Shown one piece after another: positions 48,027-56,750 of a stretch of 64,000 nucleotides of DNA. The stretch covers positions 116,664 through 180,663 of the forward strand of contig CANLTJ010000006.1 of assembly GCA_947493995.1 (NCBI GenBank), written 5' to 3'. The stretch is from an uncultured Arachnia sp. Its GTDB lineage: Bacteria > Actinomycetota > Actinomycetes > Propionibacteriales > Propionibacteriaceae. The first letter of the stretch is position 1. Each line of letters starts with the position of its first letter. Below the pieces are notes generated by a model that had not been told where the DNA came from, searched no databases, and worked only from the letters and a program-made list of their open reading frames with translations. The position numbers were made by a program, and so were the translations under genes.

Positions 48027-48412
48027 TGGGCTCGCAGGGCGGCCACGACGTCCGAATCCGCGCCATTCTCGGCGAGATCGGCGAGCGCCAGTGCAACAGC
48101 GGATCGCACCAGCCTGCCGCGGTCCACCTTGAGTCCGTGGGTGCGCTTGCATTCCAGCGTCGCGTCCTCCAGGGCGAACAGTTCCTCGGACGAGAAGTAC
48201 ACGGTGATCTTCTGGTCGTGCCGGACGCGCCCGGACGCCACGGGGACCTGGACCTCGTTCGGGGAGGGAGGTGAGGCGGGGGCTTGTTCTGCGGCGGCAT
48301 CGTCGCGTGGCGCGGCACCGGGGGGCGGATCGAATGTGGGGCTGGACTGGGTCTGCCGGAAGAGTTCCGACGCCCCCGGCAGCGAGGCGCGCCTGTTCAC
48401 TGGTTGTGGCAT
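48023..48412 (-). CDS. Ribbon-helix-helix-like protein between parA and scpA
   Basis: A 129-residue protein. The first 60 residues are Pro/Ala/Ser-rich and likely disordered; the C-terminal half (RHDQKITVYFSSEELFALEDATLE...RGRLVRSAVALALADL) looks like a strand plus two helices of a ribbon-helix-helix DNA-binding fold. It overlaps parA by 16 bases and scpA by 4. The position suggests a partner for the ATPase or a chromosome-organisation role, which is inference. Confidence 0.65.
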   Translation of the reverse strand: MPQPVNRRASLPGASELFRQTQSSPTFDPPPGAAPRDDAAAEQAPASPPSPNEVQVPVASGRVRHDQKITVYFSSEELFALEDATLECKRTHGLKVDRGRLVRSAVALALADLAENGADSDVVAALRAQ

Positions 48413-49329
48413 CGCTGCAGCACCTCCCTCGCGAGCTGCCGGTACGCGTCCGCGCCGGGTGAGGCGGAGGCGTAGGTGGTGATGGGTTCACCGGCGACGG
48501 TGGTTTCGGGGAACTTGATGGTGCGCCGGATGACGGTGTGGAAGACCTCGTCGCCGAAGGCCTGCACCACGCGCTCCAGCACCTCGCGGGCATGGAGGGT
48601 GCGGGAGTCGTACATGGTGCCGAGGATGCCCAGGACCTTGAGGTCCGGGTTCAGCCGATCCGAGACCTTGGCGATGGTGTCGGTCAGCAGCGCGATGCCG
48701 CGCAGGGCGAAGAACTCGCACTCCAGTGGCATCAGCACCCAGTCGCTGGCGGTCAGGGCGTTGATGGTGAGCAGGCCGAGGCTGGGGGCGCAGTCGATGA
48801 GGATGAAGTCGTAATCGCCGCGCACCTTGTCCAGGACCCGCATCAGGGTCTGCTCGCGCGCCACTTCGCTGACGAGCTGCACTTCGGCGGCGGACAGGTC
48901 GATGTTGCTGGGCAGGATGTCCATGCCGTCGACGCTGCTGGGGTGAATGACCTCGTGGGGTGTGTGCTCCCGGCTGAGCAGAAGATTGTAGATGCTGAGC
49001 CCGAGCGTATGGGGGTTGACGCCCAGCCCGACGGAGAGGGACCCCTGCGGGTCGAAGTCCACGAGCAGCACCTTGAAGCCCAGCTCCACGAGCGCGGCAC
49101 CCAGGTTGATGGTGGTGGTTGTCTTGCCCACCCCACCCTTCTGGTTGCACATGGCGATGATCTCGGCCTGCATGGTGCGCTGCGGATCCGGGCGGGGCGG
49201 TTCGGGGAAGTCCGGGAGCGGCCGGCCGGTGGGGCCCATCGTCTCATCGCTGACGAGGGTGGATGTGGCCGGGGCGTCGGGTACTTCGAATCCTGCCGCC
49301 TCCTGTGGGAAGAGTCCCTCGTCCGTCAC
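48397..49329 (-). CDS. parA: ParA/Soj-family ATPase
   Basis: A 310-residue deviant Walker A ATPase. CNQKGGVGKTTT is the nucleotide site, DFDPQG follows, and FILIDCAPSLG is Walker B. The first 50 residues are a variable extension. It is not next to parB or an origin; it leads the scpA-scpB operon instead, a conserved actinobacterial arrangement. I prefer GTG 49329, because a perfect GGAGGT lies 7 bases upstream; that site is inside the codons of the alternative start, ATG 49344. Confidence 0.88.
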   Translation of the reverse strand: MTDEGLFPQEAAGFEVPDAPATSTLVSDETMGPTGRPLPDFPEPPRPDPQRTMQAEIIAMCNQKGGVGKTTTTINLGAALVELGFKVLLVDFDPQGSLSVGLGVNPHTLGLSIYNLLLSREHTPHEVIHPSSVDGMDILPSNIDLSAAEVQLVSEVAREQTLMRVLDKVRGDYDFILIDCAPSLGLLTINALTASDWVLMPLECEFFALRGIALLTDTIAKVSDRLNPDLKVLGILGTMYDSRTLHAREVLERVVQAFGDEVFHTVIRRTIKFPETTVAGEPITTYASASPGADAYRQLAREVLQRCHNQ

Positions 49330-49359
49330 TGCTATTACCTCCATGTCGACTTGCTGCCC

Positions 49360-49387
49360 ACCCTAGTGCTAAGGAAGTGCTGATCAA
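49360..49387 (-). promoter_or_regulatory. Putative parA promoter with its -35 in repeat copy 5
   Basis: TTGATC (49382-49387, minus strand) lies in the terminal inverted repeat of copy 5. After 16 bases comes TAGGGT (49360-49365), a TAnnnT -10. Predicted transcription would start near 49353, 24 bases before GTG 49329. Confidence 0.4.
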
Positions 49388-49535
49388 TGCTGTTCTCGGC
49401 GAGGACTTGGCCCGAACGGGATGAGATGGTGCCACTACATCTGGAACGTGTACTGGACGTCCACATCCAGATGGAGAGGCGCTAGATCACCCGACCCGGT
49501 GCACCGCAGCCAGGACATGATTGGTCAGCGGTTCC
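49373..49535 (+). repeat. Copy 5 of the dispersed MITE-like repeat (full length)
   Basis: A complete 163-bp copy in forward orientation filling the 211-base gap between parA and xerD. The left end is GGAAGTGCTGATCAAT and the right end (reverse strand) GGAACCGCTGACCAAT. It is the most diverged full copy: its second internal hairpin has lost pairing in the GATCG/CGATC arm, but CATCTGG/CCAGATG is intact. No flanking duplication is visible. Confidence 0.9.
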
Positions 49536-49540
49536 CTGAC

Positions 49541-50449
49541 TCAGAGCGCGCGTGGATGCGCGGCGGTGTAGACCTCACGGAGCTTGTCGATGGTGACGTG
49601 GGTGTAGATCTGTGTGGTGGCCACCGACGCGTGCCCCAGCAGCTCCTGGACCACGCGCACGTCGGCTCCGCCGTCGAGGAGATGTGTGGCGAAGGAGTGC
49701 CGCAGGCTGTGCGGGGAAATCTCCTGCTCCAGGCCGGCAGCCTCGGCAGCCCGGATGATGATGGCCCAGGCGGATTGTCGCGACAACCTGCGGCCCCGTT
49801 GGTTCAGCAGCAACGCGGCTGATGCGCTGCCCCGAGTCAGGGCCGGGCGGGAACGCACGAGGTAGGCGTCGATGGCGTCGCGGGCGAAGGATCCGAGTGG
49901 GACGACTCGCTCCTTGCTGCCCTTGCCGAACAGTCGCAATTCCGGCTCCCGCTGGGCCAGCGCTGTCGTGGCATCGTCGAGGTCGAGAGCGCACACCTCG
50001 GAGACGCGAGCCCCGGTGCCGTACAGCAGTTCGAGCAGTGCGGCGTCCCGCAGCCCCACCACGTCGTCACGGTCTGGTGCTTCCAGGAGTCGGCGGACCT
50101 CATCCACCCCGAGGGCCTTCGGCAGCCGTTTGGGGGGAGCCGGCGGTGCGACGTCCTTGGTGGGATTGTCCGCGGTGAGCTGCTCGTCCACGGCGAATGC
50201 GTGCAGCATGCGTACGGCCACCACGGTGCGGGCCGCCGACGCCGGGGCCAGCTCGGTGGAAAGCTGTCGGGCGAATTCATCCGCCTCCACGGGGGTCACA
50301 CCGGCGATGGTGTCGATGCCCCGTTCAGCCAGGAATGCCGACCATCGAGCAAGATCGCGCCGGTAGGCGGCGACCGTGTTGGCCGCCAGTCCTCGTTCCA
50401 CCCGGATGTGGCCCAGGTAGTCGGCAATGACGGCGTCGACGGACGTCAT
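49541..50449 (-). CDS. xerD: Tyrosine recombinase XerD
   Basis: A 302-residue recombinase that resolves chromosome dimers with XerC. The catalytic residues are R148 (GTGARVSE), K176, H247 and R250 (HSLRHSF), H273 and Y282 (TQIYTHV). ATG 50449 is the family start; the frame to 50620 lies in the NUDIX gene. It overlaps the NUDIX gene by 4 bases and precedes parA, as in many actinobacteria, except that here repeat copy 5 intervenes. Confidence 0.92.
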   Translation of the reverse strand: MTSVDAVIADYLGHIRVERGLAANTVAAYRRDLARWSAFLAERGIDTIAGVTPVEADEFARQLSTELAPASAARTVVAVRMLHAFAVDEQLTADNPTKDVAPPAPPKRLPKALGVDEVRRLLEAPDRDDVVGLRDAALLELLYGTGARVSEVCALDLDDATTALAQREPELRLFGKGSKERVVPLGSFARDAIDAYLVRSRPALTRGSASAALLLNQRGRRLSRQSAWAIIIRAAEAAGLEQEISPHSLRHSFATHLLDGGADVRVVQELLGHASVATTQIYTHVTIDKLREVYTAAHPRAL

Positions 50450-51081
50450 GGCAGCGGGCGGTCCCGGATGGGCCAGGGCGCATCCGGTGGGCGGAGCGCG
50501 TCCAGGCGTCCGCTGAGCCGGGCAGTTTCCAGTGCCAGCAGTCCGGTGACCAGTGACTGGCTCTGGCACCGGCCGTCGAGTACGGCGTCCAGCAGGGCGG
50601 TTCGGTCGAGCCATTCCCATGTCATGTCCGCCTCCTCGTCCTCCGCCTCAAAGCCGTGGGGGCGATCTGCAGGCGTGAGGTCACGGGCGAGGTAGATCCG
50701 TTGCGACTCCTGACAGGCACCGGCAGTGGGACAGACATCGACGAGCACCTGCCATCGCTCAGCCCTGAGTTCCGCCTCCTCGGCGAGTTCCCGTTGGGCG
50801 GCGTGGAGCCACTGCTCACCATCCTTGTCGAGCAGACCTGCGGGGATTTCCACCAGCACCATTCCGACGGGGTGGCGGTACTGGTGCAGACAGGCGATCG
50901 CGTCTGTCTCCTCATCCCATGCGACGATGCACACCGCTCCCGGATGGGACAGGAACTGGCGCTTGACCACATCCCCGGAGGGGGTGACCACCTCGTGGTC
51001 GATGAAACTGGAAATCGCTCCTGCTCCCAGCACTTCGCGTCCTCGGATCTCCCATCGGCGGGGTTCATCGGAAATTGTCAC
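50446..51081 (-). CDS. NUDIX hydrolase (ADP-ribose pyrophosphatase-like)
   Basis: A 211-residue NUDIX enzyme. The box reads [21 protein letters not shown], with the R-E-L-A-E-E core, but the usual final Gly is Glu (AEL). EIPAGLLD just before it and the length suggest the ADP-ribose pyrophosphatase (NudF-like) group. It is linked by 4-base overlaps to pyrG upstream and xerD downstream. Confidence 0.85.
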   Translation of the reverse strand: MTISDEPRRWEIRGREVLGAGAISSFIDHEVVTPSGDVVKRQFLSHPGAVCIVAWDEETDAIACLHQYRHPVGMVLVEIPAGLLDKDGEQWLHAAQRELAEEAELRAERWQVLVDVCPTAGACQESQRIYLARDLTPADRPHGFEAEDEEADMTWEWLDRTALLDAVLDGRCQSQSLVTGLLALETARLSGRLDALRPPDAPWPIRDRPLP

Positions 51082-52724
51082 TGCGTTGTTCCTTCCTGGC
51101 GTGCGAGGGCCGCGTGGATGAGTCCTGAGAAGAGCGGATGGGCCCGGGTGGGGCGTGATGTGAGCTCCGGGTGGGCCTGGGTGCCGATGTAGTAGGGGTG
51201 CACATCTCGTGGCAGCTCAATGAACTCGACGAGCGTCCCGTCGGGCGACGTGCCGGAGATCACGAGTCCGGCGGCCTCGAGCTGATCGCGGTAGGCGTTG
51301 TTGACCTCGTAGCGGTGCCGGTGACGCTCCGCCACGCGTTCCGCCCCGTAGAGGTCGTGCGCCAGCGATCCGTCCACCAGGTCGGCAGGCTGCGAACCCA
51401 GCCGCATCGAGCCACCCAGATCGCCCCTGCCGGCGACGATCTCCTTCTGTTCCGCCATGGTGGCGATGACGGGATGCTCGGTGTCGGGGTCGAACTCCGA
51501 GGAGGCGGCGTCGGCGATCCCGGCGAGGTTCCTCGCCGCCTCGATGACCATCGCCTGCAGTCCGAGGCACAGCCCGAGCGTGGGGATCCCGTGTTCGCGG
51601 GCGTGGCGCAGGGCACCGACTTTGCCGTCGACCCCGCGGATACCGAACCCGCCCGGGACGAGGACGGCGTCGACGTCTGCGAGCTGCCGTGCTGCACCCT
51701 CGGGCGTGTCGCAGTCGTCGGAGCGGACCCACTTCACGTTCACCCGTGCCCAGTTCGCGAAACCGCCGGCACGCAGAGCCTCGGAGACGGACAGGTAGGC
51801 ATCCGGCAGGTCGACGTACTTGCCGACCAACGCCACGCTCACGTGGTGCTTCGGATACTCGACGCGTTGCAGGAGGTCATTCCAGGCGGTCCAGTCCACG
51901 TCCCGGAAGCTGAGGCTCATGCGACGCACCAGATACGCGTCAAGTCCTTCGGCGTGCAGGACCTTCGGGATCGCGTAGATCGAGGGGGCGTCGGCGCAGG
52001 ACACCACGGCCTCCTCGTCGACGTCGCACATCATGGCGATCTTGCGTTTGAGTTGGTGGCTGATCTCGGATTCCGAGCGGCACACGATGGCGTCGGGCTG
52101 GATTCCCACCTGACGCAGCGCGGCGACGGAGTGCTGCGTCGGTTTGGTCTTCATCTCCCCCGACGGCTTGATCCACGGGACCAGCGAGACGTGGAGGAAG
52201 AACACCGATTCGCGTCCGATGACGTGGCGCACCTGTCGTGCCGCCTCCAGGAAGGGCAGCGATTCGATGTCGCCGACGGTGCCGCCGATCTCATGGATGA
52301 CGACATCGACGTCCGGCCCGCCCATCGCGAGCATGGAATCGCGGATCTCGTCGGTGATGTGGGGGATGACCTGCACGGTGTCGCCCAGGTACTCGCCGCG
52401 CCGCTCCCGCGCGATCACCGAGGAGTAGACCTGACCGGTGGTGATGTTGGCGTCGGCGGTGAGGTTGACGTCGAGGAATCGTTCGTAGTGGCCGATGTCG
52501 AGATCGGCTTCGGCGCCGTCCTCGGTCACGAACACCTCACCGTGCTGGAACGGGTTCATCGTGCCGGGATCGACATTGAGGTAGGGGTCCAGCTTCTGCA
52601 TCGTGACATTGAGGCCACGTGCGATCAGGAGGCTGCCCAGGCTGGAGGCGGTGAGGCCCTTGCCGAGGGAGGACACGACGCCCCCGGTGACGAATACGTG
52701 TTTGGTGTTCCTGGAATGCTCCAC
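51078..52724 (-). CDS. pyrG: CTP synthase
   Basis: A 548-residue enzyme aminating UTP to CTP. The N-terminal synthetase domain begins [16 protein letters not shown], and the C-terminal glutaminase domain has the nucleophile in LGLCLGLQ and a terminal [13 protein letters not shown]. The start is ATG 52724. It heads the pyrG-nudix-xerD unit and diverges from pxpA. Confidence 0.96.
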   Translation of the reverse strand: MEHSRNTKHVFVTGGVVSSLGKGLTASSLGSLLIARGLNVTMQKLDPYLNVDPGTMNPFQHGEVFVTEDGAEADLDIGHYERFLDVNLTADANITTGQVYSSVIARERRGEYLGDTVQVIPHITDEIRDSMLAMGGPDVDVVIHEIGGTVGDIESLPFLEAARQVRHVIGRESVFFLHVSLVPWIKPSGEMKTKPTQHSVAALRQVGIQPDAIVCRSESEISHQLKRKIAMMCDVDEEAVVSCADAPSIYAIPKVLHAEGLDAYLVRRMSLSFRDVDWTAWNDLLQRVEYPKHHVSVALVGKYVDLPDAYLSVSEALRAGGFANWARVNVKWVRSDDCDTPEGAARQLADVDAVLVPGGFGIRGVDGKVGALRHAREHGIPTLGLCLGLQAMVIEAARNLAGIADAASSEFDPDTEHPVIATMAEQKEIVAGRGDLGGSMRLGSQPADLVDGSLAHDLYGAERVAERHRHRYEVNNAYRDQLEAAGLVISGTSPDGTLVEFIELPRDVHPYYIGTQAHPELTSRPTRAHPLFSGLIHAALARQEGTTQ

Positions 52725-52819
52725 GGGCCTCCAGCCTAGCCGTCGAGCGGCCCCTCGACGACCAGGGTCCAGGAATCGGTGCAGGTAGGGGCCAACCCCA
52801 TAGGCTGAGGAGTATGCGC

Positions 52820-53554
52820 ATGGATCTCAACGCCGACCTGGGCGAGGGGTGCGGAGACGATGCCGCGATGTTGCAGGTGGTGACCTCGGCCTCCATCGCC
52901 AGCGGCGGACATGCCGGGGACCGCGCAAGCATGCATGCAGCATGCGACGCCGCCCGACGTTCGCGCGTACGGATCGGGGCACATCCGTCTTATGAGGATC
53001 GAGCGAATTTCGGGCGCGTGTCCATGGATGTCGCGTCGGATGAGGTGGGCCGCTTGGTGCTGAGGCAGCTACGGGCACTGGCCACTGAGGCCGTTCGGGT
53101 GGGCGCGCACATCAGCTTCGTGAAGCCACACGGGGCGCTCTATCACGCCGTGGCCTCCGATGACGGGACTGCGGAGGCGGTGGTGCGGGCCGTGGCTGAT
53201 TTCGCTCCGGCACTGCCCGTTCTGGGGCTGCCCGGTTCTGAGTTCCTCCGTCGCGCCGAGGTCGCCGGACTGCGACCGGTGGCCGAGGGTTTCGCGGATC
53301 GGGCGTACACTGCCGACGGCAGCCTCGTCCCCCGCAGCAGTGCGCGCTCCGTGCTCACCGATGTCGAGGAGGTGACGGCCCAAGCAGTCCTGATGGCCAC
53401 CCAGCGGCGGGTCCGCACCATCGACGGGACACATGTCCCGGTGAACGTCGATTCCATCTGCCTGCATGGCGACACCCCGGGGGCAGTAGCTCTCGCTCGC
53501 GCGGTGCGCGCTGCTCTGGAGTTTGCCGGCGTCGAGGTGGCGGCTTTCGCATGA
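52820..53554 (+). CDS. pxpA: 5-oxoprolinase subunit PxpA (LamB/YcsF family)
   Basis: A 244-residue subunit of the ATP-dependent 5-oxoprolinase that opens pyroglutamate to glutamate. The N-terminal [17 protein letters not shown] and GAHPSYED segments are the family motifs. Of the two ATGs, 52820 is preferred: GAGGAG lies 7 bases upstream of it but only one base from 52814. It overlaps pxpB by 4 bases. Confidence 0.92.
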   Translation: MDLNADLGEGCGDDAAMLQVVTSASIASGGHAGDRASMHAACDAARRSRVRIGAHPSYEDRANFGRVSMDVASDEVGRLVLRQLRALATEAVRVGAHISFVKPHGALYHAVASDDGTAEAVVRAVADFAPALPVLGLPGSEFLRRAEVAGLRPVAEGFADRAYTADGSLVPRSSARSVLTDVEEVTAQAVLMATQRRVRTIDGTHVPVNVDSICLHGDTPGAVALARAVRAALEFAGVEVAAFA

Positions 53555-54180
53555 GGGTGATGCCCTACGGTGAGCGTGCCTGGCTCCTTGAGCTGGCCGA
53601 CGCCGACGGGGTCCGTGCCCTCGATGCAGCGCTGCGGTTGCTGAGGTCTGAGGGTGGCGTGCCGTGGGCGCACATCGTCGACATCGTCCCGGCCGCGAAG
53701 GCGGTTCTGGTGACAGCGTCCAGCCGCGCCGAGGCCGCGGCACTCACGGAGCCGCTGCGCGGCCTCTGCGATCTGCCGGTGCAGGAGACGCCGGTCGGCA
53801 ACACCGTCGAGATCCCGGTCACCTATGACGGGGAAGATCTCGACGCCGTCGCCGACATGTGTGGCCTGAGCGTGGGCGAGGTGATCGCAGCCCACACCGG
53901 CACTCCCTGGGATGTTGCGTTCGGCGGTTTCGTCCCGGGCTTCGCCTACCTGTCCAGTGGGGACAGCCGTCTGCGAGTCCCGCGCCGCTCCGAGCCGCGG
54001 ACGACGGTGCCGCAGGGAGCCGTGGCGCTGGCGGACGGGTACAGCGCCGTCTATCCCCGCCGCTCCCCCGGCGGGTGGCAGCTGATCGGTCACACGGAGA
54101 TCGCACTGTGGGATGCCAGCCGGGAGCAGCCTGCGCTTCTGGTGCCGGGCATGCGAGTCCAGTTCCGGGCGCTGCCGTGA
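53551..54180 (+). CDS. pxpB: 5-oxoprolinase subunit PxpB
   Basis: A 209-residue subunit of the allophanate hydrolase subunit 1 family. FGGFVPGFAYLSSGD and RSPGGWQLIGHTEIALWD are the diagnostic motifs. It partners PxpC; its stop overlaps the pxpC GTG in GTGA. Confidence 0.92.
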   Translation: MRVMPYGERAWLLELADADGVRALDAALRLLRSEGGVPWAHIVDIVPAAKAVLVTASSRAEAAALTEPLRGLCDLPVQETPVGNTVEIPVTYDGEDLDAVADMCGLSVGEVIAAHTGTPWDVAFGGFVPGFAYLSSGDSRLRVPRRSEPRTTVPQGAVALADGYSAVYPRRSPGGWQLIGHTEIALWDASREQPALLVPGMRVQFRALP

Positions 54181-55037
54181 GCCTACGCGTGCTGCGGGTG
54201 GGGCCTCTCGCAACGATCCAGGACCTGGGTCGCGCTGGGTGGATGCACGTCGGGGTATCGCCGTCGGGGGCGGCTGATCGGGAGTCGCACCGTCTGGCCA
54301 ACGCCCTGCTGGGCAACGATGCGGGTGCGGCCACCATCGAGGTGCTGCTCGGAGGCTTGGAGATGGAGGCACTGGCACCCACATGGGTGGCTGTGACGGG
54401 GGCGGACTGCACCGCCGAGATGGATGGTCGCAGAGTGGACTGGGCGGCTCCGGTTCCACTGAGGACGGGGCAGCGGCTGCGCCTCGGCTGGGCGCCAGCC
54501 GGGATCAGGACCTATGTCGCGGTCTCTGGCGGCGTGGCCGTCGATCCCATCCTTGGTTCGCGGTCGCGGGACACCCTGTCGGGCGTCGGACCTGAACCCC
54601 TGCACGCGGGGACCGTGCTGCCTCTCGGTCCGGAGTGCTCACGCCCCATCGCGGAATTCGCACCGGCTCCGAGGCCCTCCGGAGAACAGCTGCGCCTCAC
54701 AGTGCAGAGCGGTCCACGCGCTGACTGGCTCGGTACCGATCTGGCTGGCTCCAGCTGGACGGTTTCCCCGGACTCGAACCGGGTGGGCATCCGGCTGCAG
54801 GGTGCTCCACTTGCACGGCACCCCTCGCGGGTGGGCAGAGAACTGGCCAGCGAACCCCTTGTTCGCGGGGCGGTGCAGCTGCCGCCCTCAGGGCTTCCGG
54901 TGGTGTTCATGGCCGACCACCCGGTGACCGGTGGCTACCCCGTGGTCGCAGTGCTGGACGACCGGTCCTGCGACCTCATCGCGCAAGCTCGTCCCGGGCA
55001 AACCGTCACCTTCCACACCTTAGACGTGCGACGATGA
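54177..55037 (+). CDS. pxpC: 5-oxoprolinase subunit PxpC
   Basis: A 286-residue subunit of the allophanate hydrolase subunit 2 family. LATIQDLGRAGWMHVGVSPSGAAD, the NALLGN segment and the C-terminal MADHPVTGGYPVVA are the family signatures. GTG 54177 overlaps the pxpB stop. Its own stop overlaps the ATG of the ligase gene (55034-55037). Confidence 0.92.
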   Translation: MSLRVLRVGPLATIQDLGRAGWMHVGVSPSGAADRESHRLANALLGNDAGAATIEVLLGGLEMEALAPTWVAVTGADCTAEMDGRRVDWAAPVPLRTGQRLRLGWAPAGIRTYVAVSGGVAVDPILGSRSRDTLSGVGPEPLHAGTVLPLGPECSRPIAEFAPAPRPSGEQLRLTVQSGPRADWLGTDLAGSSWTVSPDSNRVGIRLQGAPLARHPSRVGRELASEPLVRGAVQLPPSGLPVVFMADHPVTGGYPVVAVLDDRSCDLIAQARPGQTVTFHTLDVRR

Positions 55038-56074
55038 CGCACATGTTGCCGCTCGAGTTGCCCATCGCCCCGATGCTGGCGAAGTCCGTCGATGCGATTC
55101 CCGCCGGCGATTTCGCCCATGAGCCCAAATGGGACGGTTTCCGGTGCATCGTCGCGCGGGATGGCGATGACATCGTTCTGGGCAGCCGCGGCAAGAAGCC
55201 GCTCACCCGCTACTTCCCCGAACTCGTGCCCCCCATGAAAAGCCTGCCCGAGCGCTGCATCCTCGACGGTGAAATCATCGTGCGCACCGGCGAGCCGGGC
55301 GCGCAACACCTGTCATGGGATCTCCTGAGCCAGCGCATCCACCCGGCGGAGAGCCGGATCACCAGGCTGGCGGAGGAGACACCGGCCGAGTTCGTCTGCT
55401 TCGACATCCTGGCGCTGTTCGGCGACGACCTCACCGGTCAGGCGTGGCAGTCCCGCCGTCTCCTCCTGGAGGAGATCTTCAGCTCTGAACTCCACCCCTC
55501 GCTGCATCTGAGCGCCGTCACGCGTGACCGGAAGCTCGCGGTGGACTGGTTCGAGCGGTTCGAAGGTGCCGGACTGGACGGCGTGGTGTCCAAGGCCGTC
55601 GACGGCATCTATGAGCAGGGCAAGCGCAGCATGCGCAAGACCAAACACAAACGTACGGCCGAGGCCGTCGTGATCGGCTACCGCATCGCCAAGAACGGCG
55701 ACGGCGTCGGATCGCTTCTGCTCGGCATGTACGACGGAGACACGCTCGTGCGCGTTGGGGGCATCGTCGGCTTCCCACAGGAGATGCGTCGCGAGATGGT
55801 CAGGGAACTTGTTCCGCTGGTGCTCGACGAGATGGATCCCTCGCTGGTCTCACCCCGGACGAGGTTCTCGGCCGACCGGAACGAGGACTATGTCCCACTG
55901 GAGCCGGCACTGGTGGTGGAGGTCGCATTCGACCAGCTGGAGGGCCGCCGGTTCCGGCACGCCGTCTCTTTTCTGCGGTGGCGTCCCGACCGCGATCCGC
56001 ACTCCTGTCTGCTCGATCAGGTGGAGGTGCCAACGGCCTACGACCTCGCCGCGGTGTTCGCCGATCCGAGCTGA
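55034..56074 (+). CDS. ligC: ATP-dependent DNA ligase, LigC-like
   Basis: A 346-residue ATP-dependent ligase. The catalytic lysine is in EPKWDGFR (near residue 33), DGEII marks motif III, and VGGIVGFP plus the OB-fold end complete it. It lacks extra polymerase or nuclease domains. LigC-type enzymes act in accessory repair in mycobacteria. Unusually, it is coupled by a 4-base overlap to the 5-oxoprolinase operon. Confidence 0.87.
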   Translation: MTHMLPLELPIAPMLAKSVDAIPAGDFAHEPKWDGFRCIVARDGDDIVLGSRGKKPLTRYFPELVPPMKSLPERCILDGEIIVRTGEPGAQHLSWDLLSQRIHPAESRITRLAEETPAEFVCFDILALFGDDLTGQAWQSRRLLLEEIFSSELHPSLHLSAVTRDRKLAVDWFERFEGAGLDGVVSKAVDGIYEQGKRSMRKTKHKRTAEAVVIGYRIAKNGDGVGSLLLGMYDGDTLVRVGGIVGFPQEMRREMVRELVPLVLDEMDPSLVSPRTRFSADRNEDYVPLEPALVVEVAFDQLEGRRFRHAVSFLRWRPDRDPHSCLLDQVEVPTAYDLAAVFADPS

Positions 56075-56092
56075 TCGCAGGGCCGCACAGGG

Positions 56093-56662
56093 CTACTGGG
56101 TCTGGGACACCCAGATGCCGGCGTCGCGCCATTCTTCAGTGAGCGCGTCGACACTGTCCGGGCTCACCGCTGCGGTCAGGCCCAGCAGCACCGTCGTGTC
56201 GAATCCCGCCTCGGAGGCGTCCTGCGCGGTCGCCCTCACGCAGTGGTCCGTCGCCAGGCCGCAGACGTCCACGTCGGTGACGTCGTGCTCCTTCAGGAAG
56301 TCCTCGAGACTGATGTCGTCCTTGCCGTGATCGGCACCTTCGAAGCCGGAGTAGGCGGCCGTGTACTCGCCCTTGTCGAAGACGGCCTCGAAGTCGCGGT
56401 ACCCGAGGTTGGGGTGGAACTCCACACCGGGGGTGCCCACCACGCAGTGTGGTGGCCAGGAGTCAACGAAGTCGGGGTTGTCGCTGAAGTGGGCGCCGGG
56501 ATCGATGTGGTGGTCCCGGGTCGCGACCACGATGTCGTAGCCGTGATCCTCGGCCAGCAGATCGTCGATGGCTTCCGCGACGGCGGCGCCACCGGTGACG
56601 GCGAGGGAACCCCCTTCACAGAAATCGTTCTGCACATCAACGACGATCAGAGCGCGGGCCAT
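56093..56662 (-). CDS. pncA: Nicotinamidase / isochorismatase family
   Basis: A 189-residue enzyme that deaminates nicotinamide to nicotinate in NAD salvage. D9 in VVDVQNDF, the lysine in FDKGEYTAAYSGF and the catalytic cysteine in ATDHCVRATA form the triad; D-H-H-I-D-P-G supplies the metal ligands. ATG 56662 has a GGAGG site upstream; the longer frame is not supported. Confidence 0.92.
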   Translation of the reverse strand: MARALIVVDVQNDFCEGGSLAVTGGAAVAEAIDDLLAEDHGYDIVVATRDHHIDPGAHFSDNPDFVDSWPPHCVVGTPGVEFHPNLGYRDFEAVFDKGEYTAAYSGFEGADHGKDDISLEDFLKEHDVTDVDVCGLATDHCVRATAQDASEAGFDTTVLLGLTAAVSPDSVDALTEEWRDAGIWVSQTQ

Positions 56663-56750
56663 GATGTTCCTCCACAACTTGGGGTGACTGCATCGGAGCT
56701 TCCACCATAGCGACAGTCCCCAGAGCCGCGCCTTTACACGGGTCGGCTCC

